From contig JALJCS010000009.1 in NCBI GenBank assembly GCA_023055355.1, positions 26,189,001 through 26,253,000 on the forward strand: DNA of 64,000 bases, in the 5' to 3' direction. How positions within the stretch are numbered: position 1 is the first letter of the stretch; every line of letters starts with the position of its first letter. The translations under genes and the position numbers were made by a program. Of the stretch, positions 24,567-37,141 are shown piece after piece. The notes beneath the pieces were generated by a model, which saw only the letters and a list, made by a program, of their open reading frames with translations, was not told the origin of the DNA and ran no database searches. This stretch comes from Agelaius tricolor (lineage: Eukaryota; Chordata; Aves; Passeriformes; Icteridae).

Positions 24567-27500
24567 AAGGAAGGAAGGAGTTGTCTGGAAAACGTCTCAT
24601 GAGTGCTCTTATTGCCAGCACCAGTCTTCTCTGTGAAGGTGGCGGCAGTTTGCATCAGTAATTCTGATTTTAATTCAAATTTGGCAAGCTCTGTTTTATT
24701 TTATTTTTTGACCAGTTTTGAGAGCTGTTTCTCCCAGTTGGAGAGGGACTATTGAGTCTCTGAACTCTCTGAGTGCTGAGCCAAGCGAACCGATGCAGCT
24801 GTCCCGCAGTAGCCATCTCGGTTTAATTGGCTTTTCACAATAACAATTCCATCAGGCAGATAATGAATTCAGCCATGACATGAGGGCACTTGGTGGGACA
24901 GCTGCAAGTGCTGGGGAGACCACCTAGGGGCACAGCCAGGCAGCCCCATGCCCTGTGCACAGCCAGCTGTGCCATAGCCAGGATGCACCACCTCTCTGGA
25001 GCAGCAGGAATGTCTGAGTTGTCAATAGCTCCTCAGTACTGTCCATTATGGTGGAAAAAAGTACCCTTACAGGGGGCTAAGACAGCCCTTTGCTGAACTA
25101 GTCTGCAGTGACAAGGCTTCTTTTCCTCATCAAAGGACATTTTCCTTGGCCCTGACTCAGCTGTGGGACCATGCAGTAGCTGCTCCTCCACAATCTCACG
25201 TGCACCCAAAGTCTGCCATGAAGCCTGGATCTGCACAGGTCCATGGAAGCTGCTAGTTACCACAGCTTCCACGTGCAGAGTTTACATGTTTTTGGCCAGG
25301 GTGGAGCAGCCCATAATTTTGGCTAAGGACCATAATTTTGACAACAGTGGTCACCAGGAGAGGGCCTGATATGAGGCATGAACTCATGAGGCCTGAGCTG
25401 CTCTGACATTGCTCTGAAATTGCACTGAGGCATAGGAAGTGGCACCCCACCATTTTGTGGTCTTATTGTCTCCTCCTGCTGATTTTATTTGCTATAAAGG
25501 TCCTTGGCTCGGGTCTTGCCTGCTGGTCACAGAGCAATATTGTGAGGTATCCATGTGAATGAACACGTCTCTCTTACTCTCTTCCTCTCCTGCTGGAGCT
25601 GTTCCACTTCCATAAACCATTAAATATTTATTGGGCCAGAGGAAAACATTGACTCTGTAGACCAGTGGTGAGGGCACTCATCTGGAATAGGGGAGACCAA
25701 ATGCCACATCCTGGCTCCAGCAAACAATAAATAATTTATACAAAGTGGAAAAGCTCCAGCAGGAGGGATCAGGGGAAAATGTGTCCAGCAGCCCAATGGC
25801 TCGCTTGCAAAGCTCAGTGGATTTCAGCTTCCTAGCATAAGGCTTCTGTCCCATTCAGGGAGGACCTGACCCTCACATGCTGGCTACTCTAAGAGCAGGC
25901 AAAGATTTTCCTACTACTTCATTCTAAAAATCCCATAATTCATGGTAATGATATATAATATGTTTGGGTTTGAATAATTAAAGGGTCCTTTAATGAAAAA
26001 AAGATTATCACAGAAAAATTCCAATCTATCAGGACTCAGAAGCCCTGCACAACTGTGGTTTGAAATGTGATCAGGCTTATCTCTTCTGTTTGGCAGAACC
26101 ATGTCCATGTGTTTTGCTAGAAATGAGGCCAAGAAGTAGTTGCATGCTACATCAGTTAGGAGCATCTGGAATTTTCTTCTTCTTCCCTGATGTAAAAATC
26201 AGTGACTCCATCCATCTTTCTTGTAGTCATTTGGCTTCAGCAATGTAAAAGGTTTCTATCTTGAGGCAGAAAAAACCATTTTCTTTCTCATTTTCTGTCT
26301 CTTTATTGAGAGCAGTGAACAGTGCTGGGTTAGTGTCTCTGGAGACCAAAGTCTGCTGCTCAGCAGCAGTGCTGAGCATTTCCTCCCTGTGCCTTCCTGG
26401 TGGGCCTCAGCTGTGTTTGGGAGAGGATGTCTCATGGACAAGAGGTCAAGCTTAGTCCAAACAGGCACCATGCCTGGCCACACTGCTACGTCTCCCAACA
26501 AAGGCTTGGCAACAGTGCTGGGATGGCTTTGTGGAAACACATCTGCAACCCCAAAGATAGGCTTAAAGGCAGGTGCCAAACCTGTTTGCAGTGTTTGAAC
26601 AGAGTTGCAAGATCAAGGTGACACTCATGCCTCCTCGCTGTTTGGCAATAAAGAAGTTACCTCCTTTCACCACCTGGATCCCTGGTGTACCTGTTGAGTA
26701 ATGGACTGTGAATGCAGACAAACGGCCAGACAGAATTGCTGCTCCTATGAACTGTAGGAGCCCTACTGAAGGTAAACTCACAGCAGCCCTCTGATCAGAT
26801 CCCATGAATGTGGGGGATTTCCACCTCTTCTGGAAGCAAGGGAAAGCAGAGGACCAATGTTGCAAGATTGCACGGAGTGCCTTCCAGGGGGACAAACATA
26901 GAGACCATTTGTAAGCAGATCTAAGATTAAGACAGATTCCTTCAACTCACAAATATTTCTGAAGGGGGGCAAACCTAATCCCGGGCTTCGGTCTCCTCTG
27001 ACATATTCCTCGTTTCAGCACTGATGACCAGAGGTTATTCTGAACTGTCTGTGACACTGAGGCTGAAATCACAGGAGAAATTCTAGCCTTGCATAAGCAG
27101 AATAGGTAACACAGGAGGTCTAAACTGGAATACATACACTTTTTTTTTTCTAAACCCACACTCAGTGAGGGAATGGAGTCCCATATGAATGTGAAAACTA
27201 GACTGTTATGGACTTAATCCACACAAGCTTACATTCACACCTCCCTGTTAGAGGCTTGTGTCATTTACAAATCAATGTGTGCCCCAAGCTTTTAAGAACA
27301 TCAAAGAGGTTTTTACAAGTACTTACAAGTACTTGCCACCACCCCAACTTTAAATTACTTCTACTTTATTCTATCTTTTGTCTCTTCAAGTGGTTATTAA
27401 GCAAAGTCTTTGAAACATTTTTCACAGCAGCAAAGACAGTTTTGTCAAAGTCAGTAGCACTGAGGAATGCTCCTGTATAATGGTGACAGCTCTTGTTCCT

Positions 27501-29176
27501 GCTCTCATATCCCCTTCCCTGTACCTGCAATGCATTATCAGATATGGTTCTGTACCATTGCACCCACTTCAGCATTGGGATTTGGATGCTCTTCCAAATG
27601 TCAGAGAGATTTTCTTCTTCATTAAGCCCTGGAGGTTACAGGTAATGTCCAGTTATCATTACTAGCATTACCAATTACTGTGTTTTGCTGAAGGAAGATG
27701 GAGAGGCTGAATAGTGTCTTCCACCTTCTGCTTTCTTTCATAATGAAAGGAGGACTCATTTGCTATTGCCTCAAGGTACAGAGGGGAAGTCTGTCATTCT
27801 TTGAACACTGGCTAATTGGGACCTTATGACCTTTATCTAAGACTTATTTGCATGAAGCACTGAGTCTCACTTTTCTGGTCATTAGGGGAACAGCCTTTTC
27901 CTTTACATCCCTGGACCCTGTCCAGCTTTCCATAGCTCTTTTCCGGACTACACTGGCAAAGGGCAGGTGTCCAAGGTGGATTCCTGACTGCCAGGACTTC
28001 AGCTGAGATTTTCCGCTCTGTTCCAATGTCCCATGCTGACACTGATGTAGTTAAGGACACAGCAAGAAAAAAGAAACATTTCACCAATTCACATTTGGTG
28101 ATTATATAACCAAGGCTCTTAAATGGTACAGGCCATTAGAGCTAAAGGATATGTAAAGGGAGCCTTTGGCAGGGAATACAGAAGTAGGAAAGAAGTCACA
28201 GTTCTAGTAACCTGCAAAACCAAACTGGACTCTTCTTCAAAGAACAGCAAAGCACACAATAGCGGTACTCTCCAGCAATTGGGTTTCCCACATGCATTAT
28301 TTTTAATATCTCGTCTATTTTCTGCCTGAAAGATATGCAGAGAGGAAAGCTAGGAAATGAGGAAGCCCTTCTTTAAATCAAGCTTGCAGCATGAATGTAG
28401 TCTTGAGAAATACTGTGTCTAGAAACCTGTTCAAATTGAGCTTGTGTAATATGGTCTTTCATAGGTCTATTGCAGGTCCAGAACTGGAGGTGGAAACTAT
28501 CCCACAGAGCTGATGCCAGTGGCTTGACTTGTAAGCCTTCTGTCACTGCTTACATTTTCCTTGGTTCTCTTGGCCACTGCCCAGTCTCACAGAACATCAT
28601 ATGGCTACATAAAATATTTCAGTAGTGTCTTTACAAAAAGAGTCATTGCAGTCATCTGTGCTCATACAGTAACTGTCTGCAAAAAGGAAAGAGACTGGTG
28701 TGTGCAAGGACTAGGATGAGGAACAAAACAGAAGAAATAATGCCCTTTGGAAATGTGTAAAAAGTTACAGCTTTTTTTGGACTAATGTGAAGACTATCTG
28801 TCATTCCATCTCATAAAATAGATTTGCAGATTTGAAGGGAGTGCAGAGAAAAGCAACAGAGCTCTTTAAAAGCATGGAAATAATGTAATATAAAAAGCAG
28901 TTGAAAGCACTGCTTGTGTTTTCTTCAGGAAGGAGATGAACAGCAAGGGCTATGAGCCTATGCCCTCTGTGCATAAATGCATACTGTATGATGCTATTTA
29001 CCATAATCAAAGGCATGAAGTAGGACTATCACAAGCTTTTGCTGTTTCTGTGACATAGCACGAGTACAGAAAGATATTTAAGGCAATGGTGGCCAATTTG
29101 TCACTGAACTTTATGGCCATTGTACAGTTGGTTGGAGTTGGGAAAGCTGTTGATACTTAATCAGATATTTTGTGTG

Positions 29177-29196
29177 CATACACACACACACATATA
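29177..29196. repeat. Short CA/TA microsatellite
   Basis: A CACACACACACACA run grading into TATATG within intron 2 of GAP43. Length is below what is usually called a strong microsatellite. Confidence 0.75.
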
Positions 29197-32100
29197 TGCC
29201 ATACAACACCACAGTTATATTTAGTATCAAAAGAGAGAATACATCATGCTTTACCTGTTAAACCAGGTCTTAGACAGTAGAAGACAGGGATGAGTCCCAA
29301 CAGCAGAGAAGGAGTTTACCCTGGATCTGCCCATAGCAGTGCTTTGTGCTGGCCACAGAGAGCAGTGCAATAAATGGATGTTAGCTCTGACCTAGATTGG
29401 CAATTTCTGTGTTCCTCTACCAGTTATTTGCATGGATCCTTGTGAGTGCAACTTCACCTTGCCAGAGTCTATGAAATTTCCACGGAGATTGGAAGTGATC
29501 ACTGCACTGACATTGATAATCCAGTATTAATGCACCTATTAAATAGCTCTTGAGGAATGTCTAACTAATCTGACTGTGCTAATCTGGTGAACTTTACAAA
29601 TCCTTTTTCTCTGCATGTGGCAGTCATCTGTACCACAGAGTCAGTATTTCTACTTTTGAGTTTCAACTCCCTGGAGCTGTAAATCCCAGCTGATATTCTG
29701 CAAGCTCATATGTATCTGAAAAGTCCAGCCTACTTGATCCTAGTGTAAAGAGATGACACTGGCAGTGGTGCAGAGCACTTCTGGCATCTACAGCAAACAG
29801 CCATCAGTTAAATGTCACTGTCTATCTGTCCAGACTGTCCACAGGTCTGCTATTTGAGCCTTTCTCAGCAGAAATTTTGTTTATCATTTATGACAGAAAG
29901 CCTTCTTCCCATGGAGCATATTCCGAAGATGATCTGAATGCAGATGCAGTGGGCCACTGTGGAAAACATCATAATGAGAGTGATTTAGAGCAAAATCTAG
30001 GTGGAGTTTGACCACGGGCTCTTGGCTGTAGAGAGCCATGTATTAGCATGAGTGACTACTCTACAACATGGCACACACTGTGACACTGGCAGGCATTGCC
30101 CTAAACAATGTCACCTGTACATGTGGTTTGGAAGAGCAACAGCTGTAGCTGCCAACCAGAAGGGGTGAAAGATTGCTGTCACCTTTCCTGTAATTTGCAG
30201 CCTTCACAAAATAAGCAGTGACTCCAGTAACCAGACTTGAGTGTCCATGCAGTCCTTACTGAGTTCCAGAAGTACTGGTACCTCTTAGGTATGAAGGAGT
30301 GATTACCTTGCTCTCCTCAAGGGGCCTTTTCCAGAGCTGGCTCACACCAACTGGGAGGTACAGTAAATATGCTTAATGTCACCTATGATTTCATTAAAAA
30401 AGGTCAAGTACTGCTTTACCACTGGCCCACTAGTGCAGTTCCCACCTCTACGAGGCAAACTGCACCTCATTAGGAACAGCAGACCCGAGGCTTACAAGGG
30501 ACAAGAGACAATATTGCACTGCAATAGAGGAGGAAATTCTGCACCTGTATCAGGTTATGTGTAAGCAAATTGTGACATTCCAACCTGCCCCTCATATGGA
30601 TGTTTGCACCAATGCAAACCCAGCTATGAAAGAGGCGATGTTTATACCCATGTAGACACAATGGAAAGAATAAAATTTCAGAGCAACTTGGAACTAGACA
30701 CAGACTTCATACTTCAGCATGTGTCAGGCAATCTAAACTGCATTTATATAGTCTTTACTTTGTTGCTAGAGTAGCACTACACACCAAAAAAAATGCTTCC
30801 ATGGTTGCTTAGAGTTGCTCCCTCTGGGGCAGTCATGGAAAGACTATTGTATTTGCATTGCTTCTTTGGCTACCAGGTGTAGCAGCAGAGATAAGCTCCC
30901 TTGAACAGGAATGGCTGTGAGGTTGTTCTGCCTCATGCCAGCTACTCATGAGTCAAGGCTGAGATTCCAAGCCACACAGCTGCAATCTCTCGCATAGTGC
31001 AGGTTGCACGTTCTGGCTGCTACAAGACAATAGACAGACTCCCTTTCCAAATCTTTATACAGCCAGTGCTCCCAAAGTGCAGCAAGTATTGTCCTTCCAT
31101 CAATATGGGGATTGAATTGAAAACAAAGAACTGATTCAACTGTGAACCATGAAAAAGGATCCACAGAGACTTGCTCCCTCTGAGGAAGTGAAGGGAAGAT
31201 GGTGCCTCCCAGTGCTCCTTGCTTGCAGGATACAGGGCCCTGGGGGAACTGCTAGCCCGCTTACATGCAAAGCACTTGTCACCTGCCTGATTTTTCATTT
31301 CAGCTGTGAAGCTGCTCCATTGTAAAGCTATGTCATGAAGCAGGAAAAGCATTCTTCATTTCCCAACAAAAGAGGATCCGTTTGTTTCCTTAGGCACAAT
31401 TTACTCTTTCACATTTCTGGGCTTTGTATTCTTACCTGACAATCTGGGAGTGCTTTGATGTGACAGCCAACCCAATTTGGAGGTGAGACTTGAAAACTTG
31501 TGAAAAGTACAAATCGAATCTAACACTGTGTGACATTCACCTCCTCTCCTCTCCAGGAGGACATCATAGCTCCTCTTCTTCCATAGTCTGCTGTGCTGGA
31601 TGCTGATCTCATTTCACAGCTGCACTACCAGACTCTTTCCAGTAACCTTCATGGAGACTCTCTGGATTTAAGCCCATGCAACCACGACTAGAATGAGTCT
31701 CACTTCCTCATCCATATGTAATGTATAAATTCCCCCCATCACTTTTGGATTTTGTCCTGTTGAGTACGTTGGCATCTAAGGGAGCCTATCTAAGCATAAT
31801 ATCAACACCAAAGAGCTAAAAGCTGGATCCTAAGAAGAAAACCTATAAATCTAAGTCTTGACAAGGATGCTCAGATGTCAAGATAACTTGTTGGCATTCC
31901 CACCATCCACCAAAAGACATGAAGAGGTTTGAGAGATCATCCTTCTTACATCAATTCTTCAATGCCACTGAACAAAGCCCACTGACTCATTTTATGCCTT
32001 ACCCACATTGGAATCCATCTCATTTTTACTTTTACATACACTGAGGATAGCTTAGGAACTGCCCTACTGTATTACTGGGAATGCCTGGGGTCCCAGAACA

Positions 32101-33416
32101 ACCACCATTGGATACAGGACAATTGTTTGAAGCCATTTTCTAGGCCATTACCAAAAGACAGATAGAGCATGTAGAACTGAGTAACAAGGAGAGAGGTGAG
32201 GACTGTCAGGGGAATTACTGACTGGTACAAAAAACCACTCCCCACTCCAGAAATATTAAGCATTAAAAACTGTGCAATGCTCTTTATCAGGTTAGGTATT
32301 GCTTTCCCCACACCCTGTCTTTTTCTGCCCTGCCCTTAGATAAAGGCAAAAATCCCTCCTGGGTATGAATTAAATGCCCTCGTCTTTTGTTTTGCTTGCA
32401 CCAGGGAAGGTATCAACAGATAGCATGGTACAGCCATTGTAGTAAAATTCAAGGCAGATGAGCATCACCACCCCAAGGCAGCACGGTCGGCACGCCTCAG
32501 GGTAGTAGCAGCCAGGCATGCCATGGCAACCAGCCAACTGGTGACACTGGCCAGGAGCCAATTAGATTTATTTTTGGCAGCCTGATACTGCACACTTCTG
32601 TGCCAGTCTTCGATCACAGAAACGATAAGAGGTGACCTTTGAAGGCCAAGGGGACAGATGAAGCTGAAAGAGGATCTGTCCCTGGGCTGGAGGAGCACTG
32701 AAGTGGCAGATGTCCCCTCTTTCATGAATGACCATCACAGTCACACCAGCAACCACCAGTGCTGTGTTGGCTGGGGAAAGACTGGGAGAAAGGTTGAGAC
32801 CTGGCAAATGTGTTTAAGTCTATGGAAAGAGTAAGTAACAAGAGAGACAGAGAGCTTTAAAGATATGAGAGACTAACAGGAGGAAGATGGTAAAAAGAAA
32901 ATACAGGCTTTCTGTCAGGAAATATTTCCTGTCTGTGGAGACTTTTGTCCTGTGATGATGCTCTTCAGAGGAATATTCTGTATTGCAGAGCACAGCCTGG
33001 AATCCTCAGAGAGATGTACAAGGAGACCTATTTAATCTTTTTTGCATTTCTTTCTTGGATGACTCTGGGGTCACTTAGCCAGCTGTTCAGGTTTGTGACT
33101 GGAAGGCTGATATCATACTGGAATAGGAATTCAAGAAAAATCTATATTCATTAACATTTTAAAGAGGCTATCAGCTTGACTCTGGCCACGCACCTTCCAT
33201 GTTTGCTTTCTGCAAACATTGCTAAGCTTCAGTGTTACTGCATGCATACTGAATAAGTATAAATAGATGCATATACTGGTTTTGAACACTCGATCACTGA
33301 AAACTCATTTTTAAATATATATTTGATTGCAGATTTTCTAGCTTCCTCTGTTGGCTAGATGTTTACATAAGTGATAGTATCACGTGCAAATGCATATTAA
33401 ATTGTGCATTTTAAAT

Positions 33417-33466
33417 GGCCACTTCAAATGATGTGTCCATGAATGGTTGGCCACTTTAAATGATGT
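33417..33466. repeat. 18-bp direct repeat pair
   Basis: GGCCACTTCAAATGATGT at 33417-33434 recurs as GGCCACTTTAAATGATGT at 33449-33466 with a single C/T difference. The start-to-start distance is 32 bp. It is a small local duplication in AT-rich intron 2 sequence. Confidence 0.85.
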
Positions 33467-34910
33467 TAAGACCAACAAGAGCATGGGGAGGATATCTGAA
33501 AATGATTCAGAATATTGTGTGAAAATAAACTATTTTTCCATGAGTTCCACTATTTTTTCAAAACAGTCAAAATAAATGAAAATTAAAATCAAATAGCTTG
33601 CTACTATAAATTTCCTACCTCCCTCCATTAGAGCAGATTAATCTAAATAAAAATGGAATATCAATTCAAAGCAGAATCATTATTGCTTAGGAAAAAGGCA
33701 TCCTAGGTATTAAATAACAGGGAATTAGCATTTATTATCCTGTGTACAGAGGACCACGAAACACTGATTCACACTGACCTATTCTTGCCGTTGATGTTTA
33801 TACCTTTGCCCAAGTATAAAACCAACACAAGTACAGCATGCAACATAGCAACTTACATTTCACTAATCACTAAACACATTTATGTTGCCACCTAACTCAT
33901 CATATAAAGTAAGAACAAAGGACTGAAGACTTGGACAAGAAAAAGCAAACCTAGACAATTCAATTCCAAGGCTTATTTCTAGAAACTTCTAAATAAGGAG
34001 AAGTAAAACCAGCAACCCTTTGTAGTTATGTACAATCAGTTCAGACTCATGCTCTTGAAGGCTGCTCCCCTTGCCTATCCCTTAAATCACAAATGTCCTG
34101 CATTAGTTCCTTTCCCAGTATTTGTATTTTTGTATATCTGTTCTTCCCTATCTGTCCATTTTTGTTGAGTAGGAATAGACTTGCCTGAAGCCCCAGGTTA
34201 GTTATGAAGCTTGGAAGCCTAATTGGAGAGTGGGAGGTGCAATCTGTGGAAGAGTAGTGGTCCAAATGAAATTATGGAGGAACATCTGTAAGTACAAGAC
34301 TGGTTGCCGAGGCTCTCTAGAATTTACATCAGGCTGTTTATGACCATCAAGGTGGTATGCAACATTTTTCTCCAACAAGCTAATGAATGCAGGCTGCCCT
34401 GTACAACAGAGTAGTTCATAAATGTGAAGGCCAGTTTTGCTTGGTACTGCCTCTTAACTGAGTTTCATGCAGAGCCTACCTCCAATGTTACCTTTTCTTT
34501 TTTTGTTTATGTTCTATTTCTTTTATAAAATAAGAAAGGTCAAGAACAAGAGAGGAAAATATCCTCAGATCTTTGATTCATTTTCTACTCAGCTCAGTAT
34601 CACAATTTATAATAAATCCTACTTTATGGCTTTTAAGTGTCATACGTTTGTCAAAAAATGTCCACTTTTGCCTCTCAAAACTCTTCACCCCTTCCCAGGG
34701 GAACTGATTAAGCAGATTTGCACTTGGTCAACAGCGAGGAATTGCAAACGTCTCCTAGAGTGACTTCTCTCTAGAGGACTTCACCTCCTAGGGGACTTCT
34801 TCCTCTCTTCTCCCCTCACTTACTGAGCTGCCAGGGCCCTTAATCTTTCCTTTCCCTATCTGATTCTCTTGCTACCCCTGCCTGAATTAGCTGACACGTC
34901 TAAAAGCTTG

Positions 34911-34924
34911 ATGCAAGCTTGCAT
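34911..34924. repeat. 14-bp palindrome ATGCAAGCTTGCAT, copy 1
   Basis: A perfect self-complementary 14-mer around a HindIII-type core. The identical 14-mer recurs at 42913-42926 with different flanks, on the other side of exon 2. Confidence 0.85.
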
Positions 34925-35553
34925 GGCATGGGGCACTCCAAGTAGAATGCAGTAGAAACCCTACAAGTATGGGTGTGAATGAAACTATAAGCACTGCTGA
35001 TAAGATGTTCCTGATTAGGATGTGGTTGTACTGAGAATCTCATCCATACAGATGGAAACAGATGGAAGAAAGACCCTTTTGACTTCATGACCATCCCACC
35101 AGCAAGGGCTCCTAAAGTATGGGAGAGCTTTTGTCTTGTGAGATTTTCAGCTAAAATTGGAAGCCTCCAATGACCTGGCCAATTTGCCCCACTGGAGCTG
35201 TCTGTGCTAGTGTGACTGAAAAGGTTCATCACTATCTTTAGCATATGCAGAGCTTGGGGAGCTCTCCCTCCAGGCCTCCCAGCTGGCAGACACTCTCCTG
35301 CTGCCATGGGAAAAAGGGCTGATGGCACCTCCATCTAGAGGAACAGGAACCTCAGCAGGAGCTGCAGTATTTCCAAAAGCTGACTGGAAGCAAGAAAGAG
35401 GGTGTTAAGCAAGAAATTCAACTCCCGCACCCCAAAACACTAGCCAGGGGATTCCCTCATTAATTCTTAATCTAGTCCCCACACCAGTTCTTGCTCCCAG
35501 GAGACCGAGGGAGGTATCCATTTCTGGAGAGGCCCGTTTCCTAGCGAGGCACC

Positions 35554-35560
35554 ACTCACC
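35554..35560 (-). other. GAP43: GAP43 exon 2 splice donor
   Basis: Minus-strand reading gives GAGAAGACAG followed by GTGAGTGG, a near-consensus 5' splice site. The last exonic base is the G at 35560, leaving phase 1. It pairs in frame with the acceptor before 14471. Confidence 0.95.
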
Positions 35561-36187
35561 TGTCTTCTCTTCGGTTTGGCTGCTCTCCACTGTCTCCATT
35601 TGGGGTTGCGCTGTTGCCTTGGCAGTAGCATCCTCTGCGGCAGGGGTGGTGGTGGCAGTGGTGTCAGCAGCAGGCACGTCGGCTTGTTTAGGCTCCTCTT
35701 TGTCTTGGGCTTCGTCAGCCTTCAAGGACGGCGAGTTATCAGTGGAAGCTTTAGTGGCACTTTCCCGTTCAGGGGCAGCGGCAGCAGCGGTCTTTTCCTC
35801 TGAGGAGGCAGCGGGAGTGGCAGCCTGTGGGGCTGGCTGCTCTGAGCCCGTGTCGGCGGCTCCGTCTCCTTTTTTCTCCTCCACTGGCGCGCTGCTGTCT
35901 TTGCTGCCCTCCTCCTGCTGGGCACTGTCAGCAGCGCCTGCTTCTGTGGCAGCAGGAGCCTCGCTTTCTTTGTTCTCGGCCGCTCCACCAGCAGGGCCTT
36001 CCTCCTTCTTGTCGGCGGCATCAGTCTCAGATGCTGGGGCATCTCCCTTCTTCTCCCCCTTGAGCTTTTTCCTCGTTATGTGTCCGCGGAAGCTGGCCTG
36101 GATTTTGGTGGCTGCCTTATGAGCTTTATCTTCTGGTTTGATGCCATCTTGCTCAATCTTTTGGTCTCCGTCCTCATTTTTTTCAAC
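35560..36187 (-). CDS. GAP43: GAP43 (neuromodulin), main coding exon (exon 2)
   Basis: This 628-bp exon encodes residues 11-219 and the first base of codon 220, assuming the usual ten-residue exon 1. It starts with [10 protein letters not shown] at residue 11. The IQ motif follows: [11 protein letters not shown] at residues 39-49 fits IQxxxRGxxxR, and basic residues KKLKGEKK come after it. Ser42 is the protein kinase C site that switches calmodulin binding (Ser41 in mammals, where the preceding loop is one residue shorter). Residues 57-219 are hydrophilic and rich in Ala, Glu, Lys and Thr, with no membrane segment, and include the conserved TDNSPS (159-164) and [12 protein letters not shown] (173-184) blocks. 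Neuromodulin attaches to growth-cone membranes through palmitoylated cysteines encoded by exon 1, which is not in the window. No frameshift or stop is present. Confidence 0.98.
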
Positions 36188-36189
36188 CT
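36188..36189 (-). other. GAP43: GAP43 exon 2 splice acceptor
   Basis: Minus-strand text is CCTTGTTCTTCAAAG followed by GTTGAAAAAAATGAG. The AG at 36189-36188 is the only acceptor that gives residue 11 as Val in the known neuromodulin register. The polypyrimidine tract upstream (TCTTTTCTCC, CTCCCTTGTTCTT) is good. The intron 1 donor lies outside the window. Confidence 0.93.
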
Positions 36190-37093
36190 TTGAAGAACAA
36201 GGGAGGAGGGCAGAGGAGAAAAGAGGGAGATAAATTAAGATTTCTACAGGTGTACCAGATTCTCTAATTTTATTGAGAATATCACACTTTCCTCTCCTGC
36301 TAACCAGTGAAAAGTTTCAAAACAGCCTTTCCATTTGGTATGAGTTTGGAGCCAGGTGGCCCTAATTTCATCCTCAGGCTGGACCAACATAGATCTCCAG
36401 CCAAACCTCCAGACAGAGGTTTGTAAAAGAAATTTAAAGCACCTCATCATCTCTGTCAGCAATGCTGAGACCATCTTGGCTGTGTGGAAAGGTTTTCACC
36501 AGCTGGCTTGTCTCTATTCCCATGATTTATTTTCCCATTCATTTTGAAATATACCAATTTTTTTCCCCTACTCATTTTCAAAAAACTCTCCTGAGGGAGA
36601 TTTTCACAGTCCTTCCAAATCCACCTCTGCTTTCAAGTCGGTGTTTCTTTTTAATGACACCTTTTTTCGCAGGTGTGTGACTCTAATGACACCAAGTGCT
36701 TTGTCTTTTATAGCTTTTTGGCTGGGATTGCCAGCAGAGAATGGGATTGCTGCTCACCCCGCTGCAGCTCCATGCTGTCAGACACACAGGGATATTCACA
36801 GGATGTACTCCTCACCAACGCCCTGCCTGCAAGCACTCCAAGCGCTCTGCCTTTGCTCTCCACTCGTGGTTTCACTGAAGGATTAATAGGCAGATTATTA
36901 TCACTCTTTCCAATTTCAGCTATTATTATTTCTGTAACTATTGGGGAGAATTCAGCCTTACAACAAAGAACAGGCATTCCCTGTGTTTTTTAGACTTAAA
37001 TCGTGCATTAAAGTCTTAAATGGGACCAAAACAGAGCCTGTGCCTCACACTGGTCTGCTGCAGAGAGATAATGCTCAGCTTATAAACCTTCAC

Positions 37094-37141
37094 TGAATCT
37101 ACAGGACAGACCATAATCTACATGAATCTACAGGACAGACC
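37094..37141. repeat. 29-bp tandem duplication (1.7 copies)
   Basis: TGAATCTACAGGACAGACC at 37094 recurs exactly at 37123 after a 10-bp spacer. The period is 29 bp. It is a recent-looking local slippage or duplication in intron 1, since the copies are identical over 19 bp. Confidence 0.9.

Larger units (their letters stand above)
14472..35559 (-). other. GAP43: GAP43 intron 2 (21.1 kb)
   Basis: Bounded by donor GTGAGT (35559-35554) and acceptor CTAG (ending at 14472). The intron is AT-rich noncoding sequence with scattered short open frames, none of which has a recognisable domain. Identifiable content is limited: an A-rich tract at 17.87 kb, a T18 run at 20.36 kb, a short CA run at 29.18 kb, and a possible very old CR1 trace near 16.56-16.70 kb. 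Two blocks (23.59-23.90 and 24.78-24.88 kb) look like conserved noncoding elements from their motif content. In mammals the equivalent intron is longer, from memory, consistent with generally compact avian introns. Stretches 25.0-33.0 kb and 33.2-34.9 kb hold nothing I can name. Confidence 0.93.

Noticed and set aside
35560..35884. Internal GTG start giving a shorter GAP43 form
   Set aside because: The GTG is an ordinary Val codon inside exon 2; the true start is in exon 1, outside the window.
35619..36122. 167-codon open frame on the plus strand (Ala/Ser/Gly-rich)
   Set aside because: It is exactly antisense to GAP43 exon 2. The GC-rich, Ala/Glu/Lys codon pattern of exon 2 removes stops from other frames. 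There are no splice signals, family motifs or independent start context.
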